From Collimonas humicola (GTDB lineage: Bacteria; Pseudomonadota; Gammaproteobacteria; Burkholderiales; Burkholderiaceae_D): a stretch of 64,000 nucleotides of DNA. The stretch covers positions 682,001 to 746,000 of the forward strand of contig NZ_JAGQEE010000001.1 in NCBI RefSeq assembly GCF_018304945.1, read 5' to 3'. Below the pieces are notes generated by a model. That model did no database searches and was not told the origin of the DNA. It saw only the letters and a program-made list of their open reading frames with translations. Numbering within the stretch: position 1 is the stretch's first letter; each line of letters begins with the position of its first letter. Below, piece by piece: positions 17,667 to 26,501 of this stretch. Made by a program: the position numbers and the translations under genes.

Positions 17667-18701
17667 ATGCACCAAACCATAGCCGAACAGCCTCCACGGG
17701 GCGTGGTCCCCAGCACCTATGTGCGGCTGCTGTATGAGTATCTTGAAAAGCGAGGTGTGGCTGCGGCCGCCTTGCTGGGCGTCGCCGCGCCGGAAGCAGC
17801 TGACCGCGGCTCGCTGCGTTACCCGGTGGCTGCCTGGCGCACCTTGCTGCAGCGCGCCGCCGAGTACCTGCAAGACCCCTTGCTCGGCCTGCATCTGGGC
17901 CAGACTATTACGCCGGCCCATTTCGGCGTGATGGGCTATGTGCTGCTGGCTTGTCCCAGCCTCGGCGCGGCGCTGGCCCGCACCTTGCAATACCAGCGCC
18001 TGCTGTACGACGTCAATCCCATGCGCAGCAGCGTGGAGGGCAGCGACCTGCTGCTGGAATGGGGCGTCGACCAGGGCCGTCCCGGACCGCTGGTGGACGA
18101 GTGCGCCATCACCGCGCTGCTGCAGCTGACCCATAACGCCACCGGCCGCCGCATCGTAGCCACCGAAATCCGCTTCGTCAATCCGGCGCCGGCCGACGTC
18201 CAGCCATATCGTGAGTGGTTCGGCTGTCCGGTATTGTTCGACCAGCCGGAAACCTCGATCCGCTTTCCGCAAGCGCTGCTGGCATTGCCGCTGCGGCAGC
18301 CGGATACGGTCCTGCTGAATGTGCTGGAACGACAGGCCGATGACTTGCTGGCGCAATTGCCGCCCAGCGACGATTTCGAACAGGCGGTGCGGCGCTGCAT
18401 CGCCCGCCTGGTGCGCGAAGGCCAGCCGGAGCTGGACCTGGTCGCCAACGAGCTGCACGTTTCTGCGCGCACCTTGCATCGCCGGCTGGCCGCCGCCGGC
18501 ATCAACTTCAGGGAGCTGCGCGAGAGTATCCGCCAGCGCCTGGCCGAAGATTATCTGGCCGACCCGCGCCTGCAGCTGGGTGAAATCGCCCAGTTGCTGG
18601 GCTATTCCGAGCAAAGCGCGTTTACCCGCGCATTCCGGCGCTGGAGCGGGCAGGCGCCGTACGCTTACCGGCTCAGTTTGCTCAATCCCGACGCCGGATA
18701 A
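17667..18701 (+). CDS. AraC-family regulator with Arabinose_bd-type N-terminus
   Basis: A 344-residue regulator. The N-terminal two thirds look like the OruR/ArgR-type ligand-binding domain (GVVPSTYVRLLYEYLEKRGV, HFGVMGYVLLACPSLGAALART), and the C-terminus holds the two AraC helix-turn-helix motifs (NELHVSARTLHRRLAAAGINFRELR, then QLGEIAQLLGYSEQSAFTRAFRRWSG). The start at 17667 gives a normal family length; its ribosome site is weak. It is divergent from the lipid hydroxylase gene and upstream of a phospholipase C gene on the same strand; both are lipid-related and could be targets. Confidence 0.85.
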   Translation: MHQTIAEQPPRGVVPSTYVRLLYEYLEKRGVAAAALLGVAAPEAADRGSLRYPVAAWRTLLQRAAEYLQDPLLGLHLGQTITPAHFGVMGYVLLACPSLGAALARTLQYQRLLYDVNPMRSSVEGSDLLLEWGVDQGRPGPLVDECAITALLQLTHNATGRRIVATEIRFVNPAPADVQPYREWFGCPVLFDQPETSIRFPQALLALPLRQPDTVLLNVLERQADDLLAQLPPSDDFEQAVRRCIARLVREGQPELDLVANELHVSARTLHRRLAAAGINFRELRESIRQRLAEDYLADPRLQLGEIAQLLGYSEQSAFTRAFRRWSGQAPYAYRLSLLNPDAG

Positions 18702-18917
18702 GTTTCCCCCGCCAGATCCGCAAAGTGCGCGCCGCAGACGCAATGCGGCTGATTCCTGTCGCCTCGTCGCAAGTTTCCCCTCCGCCTGGATGCTACGTTG
18801 GCAAGCATCTCGTACGCCAGCGCCGCCGCATGCCGCAGCGTCATGAGGGCGTCATATAAGCGCTATAGCCTGTCGGTCGCATTCAACCATCACCATGTAT
18901 TTTCCGGAGATAAGCAC

Positions 18918-21386
18918 ATGACACAAAAGAGCAGGCGTGATTTCCTGGCCTTGACGGCGAAAACGGCAGCCGCCGCAGCGGCCGCAGGCGTCTTTCCCGA
19001 CACCATCCGGCAAGCGCTGGCCGTCCCCGCCAACTGCAAGACCGGCACGATTGCAGACGTCGAGCACGTCGTGATTTTCATGCAGGAAAACCGCTCTTTC
19101 GATCATTACTTCGGCAAGCTGGCCGGCGTGCGCGGCTTCGGCGATCCGCGCGCCATCTCGCTGCCCAGCGGGCAGTCGGTGTGGTACCAGCCGAATGGCG
19201 GCTCCTACGTGCTGCCTTATCATTTCGATGCGAAGGGCACCAACGCCACGCGCGTCGGCTTGAACCACAGCTGGAAAGGCACAGAGGACGCCTGGAAGAA
19301 CTGGGATGCCTGGGTGCCCAAGAAGACGGCCTACACCATGGGCTATTTCGACCGCGGCGACCTGCCGTTCTACTACGCGGTGGCAGACGCATTCACCATC
19401 TGCGACGCCTATCACTGTTCGATTTTCGGCCCGACCGATCCGAACCGCTTCTATGCCTTGTCCGGCAGCGCCGGCGAGAATATCACCGGGCTCAACGACG
19501 GCAACCTGTATAACGCCAACCCGATCTATAACGGCGACCTCAACAACGACGACATCAGCGCCGCCACCACGGCCGCGGTGCCAAACTGGAAGACTTACGC
19601 CGAAGTCCTGGAAGCCAACAACGTCAGCTGGAAGGCTTACCAGGAGTTCGACAACTATGGCGACAACTACCTGGCCTACTTCAGGAACTTCCGGGTTGAA
19701 AGCGACGGCAGCCGGCTCAAGACCAGCTCGCCTTTGTATCTGAAGGGCAGGGCGCTGGCGGACGGTTCCACTAAAGACAATGCCGCCGGCACCAAGGGCG
19801 ATTTGCTGATCAAGGCATTCAAGCGCGACATCGACGGCGTCGACGGCAAGACCGCCTTGCCGCAGGTTTCATGGATTTTTGCGCCTTACGAATATTGCGA
19901 GCATCCGGAAGCGTCGCCCAATGCCGGCGAAGACATTGCATCCAGGCTGCTGGGTGCGCTGGCGAGCAATCCGGAGGTCTGGTCGAAAACCGTGTTCCTG
20001 ATCAACTATGACGAAAACGACGGTTTCTTCGATCATATGCCGTCCAATGTGCCGCCGCTGAGCGCCGACAAGGGCATGACCACCCTGGCCGATCCGAGCA
20101 TCGGTGAGGTTTACCAGCAGCAGCCGAAGGGCCTGGGGCCGCGCGTGCCGATGCTGGTGATTTCGCCGTGGAGCCGCGGCGGCCGGGTCTGTTCGCAGTT
20201 GTTCGACCATACTTCGGTGCTGCGCTTCCTGGAGGAATGGCTGTCGACAGGCAAGGGGCTGGATCGCGAAAAGGTCACTTGCAAGAATATCTCGCCATGG
20301 CGCCGTGCGGTATGCGGCGACCTCACCTCCGCCTTCGATTTCAAGACGCCCAACAAAGCCTGGCCGCAGATCACGCCGGCGCCGCCTTACCAAAAGGTCG
20401 ATTCGCCGGTCAGCGCCACGCCGCCGGCGCAGCAGGTTTTTCCGCTGCAGGAGTCGAATCGCGAACCGCGCCCGGCTTGCCGCTTGCCGTACCAGTTCCA
20501 TGTCGACGCCCGCGCCGCCGCCCAGGCCGGCCATCGCGAACTGACGCTGAGCCTGGGCAATACCGGCAAGGCCGGCGCCGCTTTCATTGCTTATTCGAAT
20601 CTGCGCCAGGACGGCCCATGGCATTACGCGGTGGAAGCTGGGAAAGCGCTGCGCGATGTCAAGCTCGGCAACTGGAGCACAGATCAATATGAATTGCGGG
20701 TGCATGGTCCGAACGGCTTTTTCAGGGAAATCAAAGGCAGCTTTGCGGCTGCCGGCAGCGCCGCCGCGGCACGGCCTGAAATACTGGTGCGCGACGACTA
20801 TGAACGCCACGCCATCGTCCTGGTCTTGTCCAACGAGGCGGGCGCCAAGGCTTGCACCTTCACGGTAAGCGCCAATGCCGGTCCGTCGCGCGGCTTTGTG
20901 GCGCCGTATCGGGTCGAGGCCGGCAGGTCTCTGCGCCTGATGGTGCCTTTGGCCGCGGCCAAAGGCTGGTACGACTTCAGCGTGACGGCGGACTCCGATG
21001 CCGGCTTCCTGCGCCGCATCGCCGGCCACGTCGAGAGCGCCGCCCGCAGCTGGACGGATCCGCAGATCGGCGTCATCGCGCCTTCGACCTTGTCGACGCC
21101 GACGCCGATCGTACGCCGGGGCAGCGCGATCGCATTCAACTACAGCACCGCGCTGCAGAAGCAGAATCCGCGCAACTGGATCGGGGTGTTCCCAGCCTCC
21201 AGCACTGTCCCCGACCAGGCCGGCTACAAGGCTTATAGCGTGTATGAATACGCGGCGGCACTTGGCGGCCAGGTGACGCTGAAGACGCAGGGACTGGCGG
21301 CCGGATCCTACAAGGCCTGGTTCCTCGCCAACGACGGCTATGCCGAGCAATTGGCAGGGCCGGTGGTGTTTACCGTCACGGCCTGA
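18918..21386 (+). CDS. Tat-exported phospholipase C, phosphocholine-specific type
   Basis: An 822-residue secreted phosphoesterase. A twin-arginine signal (KSRRDFLALTAKTAAAAAAAGV) is followed by the family motif VEHVVIFMQENRSFDHYFGKL, the GPTDPNRFYALSG region and NYDENDGFFDHMP, all metal and substrate sites of the PlcN/PlcH/acid phosphatase family. Two C-terminal beta domains of the DUF756 kind follow, about residues 510-700. The ATG at 18918 has CCGGAG upstream. It should cleave phosphatidylcholine or sphingomyelin-type lipids outside the cell. An 11-base box, TAAGCGCTATA at 18857-18867, also occurs upstream of the S10 peptidase. Confidence 0.92.
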   Translation: MTQKSRRDFLALTAKTAAAAAAAGVFPDTIRQALAVPANCKTGTIADVEHVVIFMQENRSFDHYFGKLAGVRGFGDPRAISLPSGQSVWYQPNGGSYVLPYHFDAKGTNATRVGLNHSWKGTEDAWKNWDAWVPKKTAYTMGYFDRGDLPFYYAVADAFTICDAYHCSIFGPTDPNRFYALSGSAGENITGLNDGNLYNANPIYNGDLNNDDISAATTAAVPNWKTYAEVLEANNVSWKAYQEFDNYGDNYLAYFRNFRVESDGSRLKTSSPLYLKGRALADGSTKDNAAGTKGDLLIKAFKRDIDGVDGKTALPQVSWIFAPYEYCEHPEASPNAGEDIASRLLGALASNPEVWSKTVFLINYDENDGFFDHMPSNVPPLSADKGMTTLADPSIGEVYQQQPKGLGPRVPMLVISPWSRGGRVCSQLFDHTSVLRFLEEWLSTGKGLDREKVTCKNISPWRRAVCGDLTSAFDFKTPNKAWPQITPAPPYQKVDSPVSATPPAQQVFPLQESNREPRPACRLPYQFHVDARAAAQAGHRELTLSLGNTGKAGAAFIAYSNLRQDGPWHYAVEAGKALRDVKLGNWSTDQYELRVHGPNGFFREIKGSFAAAGSAAAARPEILVRDDYERHAIVLVLSNEAGAKACTFTVSANAGPSRGFVAPYRVEAGRSLRLMVPLAAAKGWYDFSVTADSDAGFLRRIAGHVESAARSWTDPQIGVIAPSTLSTPTPIVRRGSAIAFNYSTALQKQNPRNWIGVFPASSTVPDQAGYKAYSVYEYAAALGGQVTLKTQGLAAGSYKAWFLANDGYAEQLAGPVVFTVTA

Positions 21387-21587
21387 GGCTCCCCGGTATC
21401 GAGCGGCGGACCGGGCAGGGCACTGTCCGGTCCGTGCAGTAGAACATCCATTTTTTCATCGTCCTGCGTTGCCGCGCCGGCGCGTTTATTGGATTCCTAG
21501 TATTCTCTCAGTCACGCAAGCGGCCGGCGAGGTTGACAAGCCGGCGACGGCGCAAGATTTCGAATCCATAGCGCAAAAGGAAAAATC

Positions 21588-21962
21588 ATGATGTCCAAGG
21601 CTGTCAAAATTCCTGGTCCCGATCATCCCATCACGATAACGCCCAACGCGGCGCGCGTCGTCGTCACCCTCGGCGGCCGCGTCATTGCCGATACGCGCAG
21701 GGCCTTGACGCTGCAAGAAGCGGCTTATCCCGCTGTCCAGTACATTCCGCGCGAGGATGTCGACATGGCACTGCTGGAACGGACGGAGCACGCTACCTAT
21801 TGTCCGTACAAGGGCGACTGCGCTTACTACAGCATCCCATCCGGCGGCGAGCGCTCGGTCAATGCCGTGTGGTCTTACGAGGCCCCTTATGCGGCGGTCA
21901 AGGACATCAAGAATTACCTGGCTTTTTATCCGGGGCGGGTTGATTCGATAGAAGAGCGCTAG
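21588..21962 (+). CDS. DUF427 domain protein
   Basis: A 124-residue cytoplasmic protein made of a single DUF427 beta-tent domain: VVVTLGGRVIADTRRALTLQEAAYPAVQYIPREDV, then ATYCPYKGDCAYYSI and VWSYEAPYAAVKDIKNYLAFYPG. Function is unknown for the family. AAAAGGAAAAATC lies before the ATG pair at 21588/21591. It is a single gene between the phospholipase C and the alginate-lyase-like gene. Confidence 0.88.
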   Translation: MMSKAVKIPGPDHPITITPNAARVVVTLGGRVIADTRRALTLQEAAYPAVQYIPREDVDMALLERTEHATYCPYKGDCAYYSIPSGGERSVNAVWSYEAPYAAVKDIKNYLAFYPGRVDSIEER

Positions 21963-22041
21963 GACGGGGACGACGCTGGGATTGTTCTGTTGCCTCAGTT
22001 CCGACTCAACTTCCACAGAATATGCACGGCAAGGAGTAGTT

Positions 22042-23001
22042 ATGCGTAATCGACTCATCCAAATGGTGAGCGTTGGATTAGCGGCGATTCTCATGGGTCT
22101 TGGCAGTAGCCATGCTGACGCTGCTTGCACCGTACCCGCCCCGGTGACATCAATCGATCCAGCCGGGTTTTACGACGATCCGGCCGCTTATGCGCAGGCG
22201 GTCAAGCCGATGCGTGACTATATCTACCAGCTCAACAAGGCCGCGGAATCGAAACAATGGAACTGCGTTCTCGCGCTTTTGGATGGTTGGGCCCGCGCGG
22301 ATGCCTTGATGGGTCCTATCAGCGGCTACCAGGGCTACTATGAGCGTTCCTGGGCCGGGACGGATTTCGCGCTCGTGCTGCTGCGGCTGCCCCGGGAAGT
22401 CAGCGAGGCTAATGCGGACCAGTTGCGCGTCATTACGTCGTGGCTGACCCGCATCGCCATCGCTACGCGGGACGCGGATGCGATCAACCATTTGCACAAC
22501 AATCTGGTCTATTGGGCCGGACTGAACCTTGTCGCTATCGGCACGCTGGCGCAGCAGCAGAAGTTAATCGATGCCGGACTTGCACGCGCCCGGGAGGGGA
22601 TCCGCGATATAGGTCCGCACGGCGAATTGGAGCGTGAGATCAAGCGTGGCGATCGCGCTTTGCATTACCATACCTTCGCGCTGATTCCGCTGGTCTTCAC
22701 AGCGGAACTGGCCGAGCGGCAAGGTGTGAATCTCTACCAGGAAAATTACGGCGCAATCGGCCGGCTGGCGGATCTGGTGATCAAGGCCGTGCAGAATCCC
22801 GACAGCTTCGCCGAGATCACCCCGGTCAAACAGAATCTCTTCCCCTGGACATTTCAGGATGAGCTTTCGTGGATGGAGCCGTATTACACGCGCACGCGCG
22901 ACCCCCGAGTCCCCGCGCTGATGGCTCCGCGCCGTCCGTTCCGCGAATGGCGTCTTGGCGGCAACGTCACCGTCGCATGGGACGGTGAGCCGCCCCAATG
23001 A
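22042..23001 (+). CDS. Alginate lyase-like protein (PL5 family) with altered active site
   Basis: A 319-residue exported protein (signal peptide ending near SSHADAAC) with the all-helical barrel layout of PL5 mannuronate lyases such as AlgL. The region around residues 150-165 aligns with the AlgL motif NNHSYW but reads NNLVYW: the catalytic histidine position is Leu155. The later RALHYHTFALIPL matches the AlgL stretch with the catalytic arginine, but the tyrosine three residues before is histidine-adjacent rather than clearly conserved. The ATG at 22042 has AAGGAG. Either a lyase with altered chemistry or a non-catalytic binding protein. Confidence 0.75.
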   Translation: MRNRLIQMVSVGLAAILMGLGSSHADAACTVPAPVTSIDPAGFYDDPAAYAQAVKPMRDYIYQLNKAAESKQWNCVLALLDGWARADALMGPISGYQGYYERSWAGTDFALVLLRLPREVSEANADQLRVITSWLTRIAIATRDADAINHLHNNLVYWAGLNLVAIGTLAQQQKLIDAGLARAREGIRDIGPHGELEREIKRGDRALHYHTFALIPLVFTAELAERQGVNLYQENYGAIGRLADLVIKAVQNPDSFAEITPVKQNLFPWTFQDELSWMEPYYTRTRDPRVPALMAPRRPFREWRLGGNVTVAWDGEPPQ

Positions 23002-23073
23002 GCGTTGCGTGAACGTACGCCGCAGGCATCGCTTTGCGATCCCGATGCCGGACCTGTTCAATGGCGAAATTTC

Positions 23074-23493
23074 CTAAGTCTTCGCTTTCTTCGAAGGTTT
23101 CGACTTGCTGGCGCTGTTGAGCGCAATCGCCTGGCGGACGAGCGCCTTGAAGGCCGACTCGTCGACTTCTTCTCCTTCGAGAATGTCGATTGCGCGACGT
23201 GCATTTCCATCAAGGCTCGAGTTGAAGAGAGGAGTCGGATCCTTCAGCGACGCGCCCTTGATGAAGGTAAGTTTTACTTTGTCCTTGTAGGATTCGCCGG
23301 TGCAGATGATGCCGTCGCGCGCCCAAACCGGGGTGCCCATCCACTTCCACTCTTCGACGACGTCCGGATCCACTTCCTTGATGAGCTGGCGCATTCTGCC
23401 GAGGGTTTCCCCGCGCCAGTCCCCCAGCTCGGCGATTCTTTTGGAGATGAGTTCCGATGCCGGCTGACTTTCGCTCGTGTCTGATTTTTTCAT
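23074..23493 (-). CDS. DUF1801 domain protein
   Basis: A 139-residue protein with the DUF1801 (YdhG-like) fold: LGRMRQLIKEVDPDVVEEWKWMGTPVWARDGIICTGESYKDKVKLTFIKGA, then a Lys/Ser-rich tail. The biochemical role is unknown. It is downstream of the ArsR-SRPBCC-cytochrome b561 operon on the same strand, about 60 bp after its last stop, and could be part of it; these gene types often travel together. Confidence 0.85.
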   Translation of the reverse strand: MKKSDTSESQPASELISKRIAELGDWRGETLGRMRQLIKEVDPDVVEEWKWMGTPVWARDGIICTGESYKDKVKLTFIKGASLKDPTPLFNSSLDGNARRAIDILEGEEVDESAFKALVRQAIALNSASKSKPSKKAKT

Positions 23494-23557
23494 GTTCTTG
23501 TCCTAAAAATTGCAGATATATACGGTTGCAAGATGGCGGCCATTTCTTTCTATTTTT

Positions 23558-24112
23558 TTATTTTTCTGACGGAACGACTGTGCGCCGCCCGAACCACATG
23601 CGGTGGAAAAGACCGTCTTTCAACACGAACTGATGGAAGAGCGCGGCCGCGACATGGGTTGCGATCAGAATCGCCAGCAAGGTTGCCAGGAATGCGTGGA
23701 CCTGGAACGTGGGGAATATGGCGAAATTACCGGGCAGGAGTTCGCCCGGGTGCTGGAACACGCTGCGGATGAACCAGCCGGTCAGCCAGCCGCTGGCGAC
23801 GATCAGGAGCACGATCAAATACAAGCCGTGATGCGCAATGGAGGACAGTCGGTCCAGTAGGGGTGAGCCGGTCGTCGCCGTTGCCGGGCGGGCGCTCCGC
23901 ATGCGGATGAGGAAGCGCAGGATCATCAATGCAAGCACGCATATGCCGCCCGACATGTGCCACACGAGGATGTCGAGTTTCTTCGGGTTGGTATTGGGCA
24001 TATCCGCAAGGACGAAGAAGCCGATGCATAGAAGGCCGATGATCATCAGCGCCAGCAGCCAGTGCAGCGCTACCAGCACGGGCTGGTAGCGCGAGGCGAG
24101 GGCGCGGCTCAC
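23558..24112 (-). CDS. Cytochrome b561 family membrane protein
   Basis: A 184-residue four-helix membrane protein with the di-haem b histidines of bacterial cytochrome b561: VLVALHWLLALMIIGL, LDILVWHMSGG, AHHGLYLIVLLIVASGW and VHAFLATLLAILIATHVAAALFHQF. It should move electrons from quinol or a soluble donor in the inner membrane. The start is a GTG at 24112 with AGGAGG upstream, overlapping the TGA of the SRPBCC gene (GTGA); the long open frame that begins further upstream is out of frame with its neighbour and not real. Confidence 0.85.
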   Translation of the reverse strand: MSRALASRYQPVLVALHWLLALMIIGLLCIGFFVLADMPNTNPKKLDILVWHMSGGICVLALMILRFLIRMRSARPATATTGSPLLDRLSSIAHHGLYLIVLLIVASGWLTGWFIRSVFQHPGELLPGNFAIFPTFQVHAFLATLLAILIATHVAAALFHQFVLKDGLFHRMWFGRRTVVPSEK

Positions 24113-24516
24113 GAAAGGCCTCCTGCTACGCGTTCGAGGCTTGCGAAGAATTTCTGCCAGCCGTACTTGGCGCCCGCGTAGGCCTGCTGCTGGTCCGGCC
24201 GGAAGCCCGATTGCTCCATGCGCAGGTGGGTTCCCGTGCCGGTCGGGGTGAGAGTCCAGGAGACGACGCTCTTGAGGCCCAGGGCTTCCCATGTGTAAGA
24301 CAGCGTTTTGTTCGGCTCGATCGCAAGAACCAGGCACTCGACCACGCCCCAGTCGGCCCGAAGATCGAAACGGTGACCCACGACGGGCTTGAAATCGTTC
24401 TGCATCAGCCATTCTTCAATGAGAGGACTTTGCGTGAGCGCGCGCCAGACTTTGTCGAGAGAATGCGGCATTTCCCTTTCCACAATCAGCGTTTTGGTGT
24501 CGTTGGTCTGCATCAT
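24109..24516 (-). CDS. SRPBCC (AHSA1-type) domain protein
   Basis: A 135-residue ligand-binding helix-grip protein of the AHSA1 branch: VEREMPHSLDKVWRALTQSPLIEEWLMQNDFKP, VECLVLAIEPNKTLSYTWE and the C-terminal helix GWQKFFASLERVAGG. The ligand is unknown. Its ATG overlaps the stop of the ArsR regulator gene (ATGA) and its stop overlaps the GTG of cytochrome b561, so the three genes form a translationally coupled operon. Confidence 0.88.
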   Translation of the reverse strand: MMQTNDTKTLIVEREMPHSLDKVWRALTQSPLIEEWLMQNDFKPVVGHRFDLRADWGVVECLVLAIEPNKTLSYTWEALGLKSVVSWTLTPTGTGTHLRMEQSGFRPDQQQAYAGAKYGWQKFFASLERVAGGLS

Positions 24517-24836
24517 TGGTCCATCCTTTTCAGTAGGGTTTCCAAGTGGTCAAATCGGCTGTTCCAGAAGGTTGAATAAAAATCTATCCAGTCAATCAGC
24601 GGCGCCAGCGCTTTCGGTTCCGCGCTGTAATACGTCTCGCGTCCATCGCGCCGGCCCCGCACCAGGCCGGCTAGCTTGAGCGCGCCGAGATGCTTCGAAA
24701 TGGCGGGTTGCGATACCCCGGACGGATCGGTCAAGGCATGCACCGTCATTTCACCGTCCCTGCTCAAGCGCTCGAAAATTGCGCGCCGGGTTGGATCGGA
24801 CAAGATTTTTAGAACAGCCGTCGGTTCTGCGTGCAT
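24513..24836 (-). CDS. ArsR-family transcriptional repressor
   Basis: A 107-residue winged-helix protein: AVLKILSDPTRRAIFERLSRDGEMTVHALTDPSGVSQPAISKHLGALKLAGLVRGRRDGRETYYS. The metal-binding cysteines of classical ArsR/SmtB are absent, matching the non-metal ArsR proteins that sit beside SRPBCC genes. It is the first gene of the ArsR-SRPBCC-cytochrome b561 operon, and a perfect palindrome 65 bp upstream (24901-24918) is a likely operator. Confidence 0.9.
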   Translation of the reverse strand: MHAEPTAVLKILSDPTRRAIFERLSRDGEMTVHALTDPSGVSQPAISKHLGALKLAGLVRGRRDGRETYYSAEPKALAPLIDWIDFYSTFWNSRFDHLETLLKRMDQ

Positions 24837-24900
24837 CGTGAATCCTTGCTTATGCGAGCTTCGTTTTGATTTCTGTGAAGTGCTGCCTCACACGATCAAT

Positions 24901-24918
24901 CATAACCAAATGGTTATG
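24901..24918. promoter_or_regulatory. Candidate ArsR operator
   Basis: CATAACCA-AA-TGGTTATG, a perfect 8-2-8 palindrome in the otherwise plain region upstream of the arsR-type gene at 24836. Winged-helix repressors of this family bind short palindromes overlapping their own promoters. Confidence 0.6.
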
Positions 24919-25058
24919 GATGTCAAGGGCCTCATTTTTTTTTGGGGGGGTATCGCACGCGGCGTGCCCGGCTTGGGAAGGTTGGGCTGCGCGCTGACTG
25001 AAAAGAGGAAGCGTGTCAAAATTGGCATTTGCTTCAATTCGACAAAGCGAGACTGGCG

Positions 25059-25328
25059 ATGGCTAAGCGGCTGATGATAGAAGGGCGCGTACAGGGTGTC
25101 GGTTATCGCGCTTCCTTTGCCGACCAGGCGGTTGCCCTGGGCCTTTCCGGCTGGGTGCGCAATCGGCGAGACGGCTCTGTGGAAGCCTGCGTTCATGGCG
25201 AAGCGGCGGCGCTTGAGGCGATCATCCTTTGGGCAAGGCGAGGCCCGCCCGCCGCTCTGGTGCGTAATGTGACCGTCGAGGAAGTCGGAGAGCCGGCGCC
25301 TTCGGATGGGGCATTCAGGATTTGCTGA
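25059..25328 (+). CDS. Acylphosphatase
   Basis: An 89-residue enzyme that hydrolyses acyl phosphates. The signature [39 protein letters not shown] is complete, with the catalytic arginine in GVGYR and the asparagine in VRNRRDG. The ATG at 25059 starts the family's usual N-terminus; the longer frame from 25029 adds nothing conserved. It is an isolated gene, convergent with the KfrA-like gene. Confidence 0.92.
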   Translation: MAKRLMIEGRVQGVGYRASFADQAVALGLSGWVRNRRDGSVEACVHGEAAALEAIILWARRGPPAALVRNVTVEEVGEPAPSDGAFRIC

Positions 25329-25397
25329 CGCAGCGGGTCTCGCGGCAGCTCTCGCAGTGGGTCCTTTAACGCCGGGACCCGGGCCGCGGTTTTAACA

Positions 25398-26279
25398 TCA
25401 GCGCCGCCGGACAAGCCTGCCTGCGCCAGGTTTCCTGCTGCTGCCGGCGCGCAGCCTGGCGTCGCTATTGAGCGGCTTTGCGGCAGACAACTCTGCCTCC
25501 ACGATTTCCACGCGCCTGTTCGCGGCTGCCAGCGATTCCTCGACAGCGCCCAGCCGGCCCTTTGCGCCCGACAATTCGCTGTCGAGCGTCGATATCTTTT
25601 CGCGATAGGCGTGCGCGGCGGATTTGCTTTCGGCCTCGATGCGCGTGAACTCGGCTTTCCATTGCCGTGATTCGGCGCGCGCCCTGTCGATTTCCAGCAA
25701 GCTGTGCTTGCGCAGTCCATCCAGTTCGGCCTGTCCGCCCGCATGCTCCTCAGCCTTGCGGCTCAGTTCGGCAGCCAGGCCGGCGATGCGCTCGTCTTTT
25801 GCCTGCAGCGTGGCGCGCTGTTCCGCCAATGCCTGCTCCAGGCGCTTGATCTGCTGGTCGCGGCCTAGCAGGTCGGCGTTGGCGATGGTCAGCTTCCCCT
25901 TCAGTTCGTTGGCGATGTCGATGGCGGCCAGCGTGTCTTCCTGCGCCAGGTCGATCAGTTTTTCCGCTTCCGCCTTTTCTCCGGCAAGTGCAGTGCGCTC
26001 GGCGGCGAGCGTGTCGTTGGCCGACTCCACGGCGTAGCGCCATAGCTCGCGGGTGAGGGTGGCTACGGCGTCGGGCAGTCCGGCGACCCCCTTGTCCCGT
26101 TTCAGCTTGAGCAGGTCGGCATACCACTCGTTGATGTCCTTTTGCACGTCGCCGTCGGATCCTTTCTTGGCGCCGGTGGTGGCAATCGTCCATTCGCGCA
26201 CCAGGCCGATGGAAGGCTTTTTGCCCTGGGCGGCGAGCGTATCGCAGGCAGTCCAGCTGAGATTCTGGCGTTCGGACAT
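25398..26279 (-). CDS. KfrA-like DNA-binding coiled-coil protein (copy 1)
   Basis: A 293-residue protein. The first about 110 residues match the KfrA_N type DNA-binding domain (TACDTLAAQGKKPSIGLVREWTIATTGAKKGSDGDVQKDINEW); residues about 85-265 form a long Ala/Glu/Arg-rich coiled coil; the tail is basic. KfrA of IncP plasmids is an autoregulator with a partition-related role. Here the gene is chromosomal and divergent from a tyrosine recombinase, with a 222-bp AT-rich, repeat-filled region between. A second pair of the same design is at 56947-59178. AAGGAA precedes the ATG. Confidence 0.75.
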   Translation of the reverse strand: MSERQNLSWTACDTLAAQGKKPSIGLVREWTIATTGAKKGSDGDVQKDINEWYADLLKLKRDKGVAGLPDAVATLTRELWRYAVESANDTLAAERTALAGEKAEAEKLIDLAQEDTLAAIDIANELKGKLTIANADLLGRDQQIKRLEQALAEQRATLQAKDERIAGLAAELSRKAEEHAGGQAELDGLRKHSLLEIDRARAESRQWKAEFTRIEAESKSAAHAYREKISTLDSELSGAKGRLGAVEESLAAANRRVEIVEAELSAAKPLNSDARLRAGSSRKPGAGRLVRRR

Positions 26280-26501
26280 GTTTTTTCCTTGAAAGGGATC
26301 TTAATGCTGGGATTTTACTAAAAAATCGCAATAAAGTAATAATAATTACGTAAATTAAAAGTAATTGAAATTACGTATCTATATATTTAATCGAGATTAC
26401 GTTAATAATCTCGATTAAATAAACTATCGTGATATTCTGCCCAATCTCCCGAGAAGATTCCGTTTTCATCCTTTATTGAACGCCGCAACGGTTAACAGCT
26501 T
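26280..26501. promoter_or_regulatory. AT-rich divergent region with ATTACGT motifs
   Basis: This gap between kfrA-like copy 1 and recombinase 1 is far richer in A and T than its neighbours. It holds TAATTACGTA at 26343-26352, the palindrome GTAATT-GA-AATTAC at 26361-26374, AAATTACGTA at 26368-26377, and the long inverted repeat at 26384-26421. The word TAATTACGT, read on the other strand as ACGTAATTA, also occurs in the second KfrA-recombinase divergent region. Confidence 0.5.
26384..26421. repeat. Perfect 16-bp inverted repeat with 6-base spacer
   Basis: Arms 26384-26399 and 26406-26421 (TATTTAATCGAGATTA and its complement) are perfect and flank the spacer CGTTAA. This layout, inverted arms of 11-16 bp around a 6-8 base centre, is what tyrosine recombinases use as core crossover sites. 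It may instead be the binding site of the KfrA-like protein. It lies about 80 bp upstream of the recombinase start. Confidence 0.65.
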
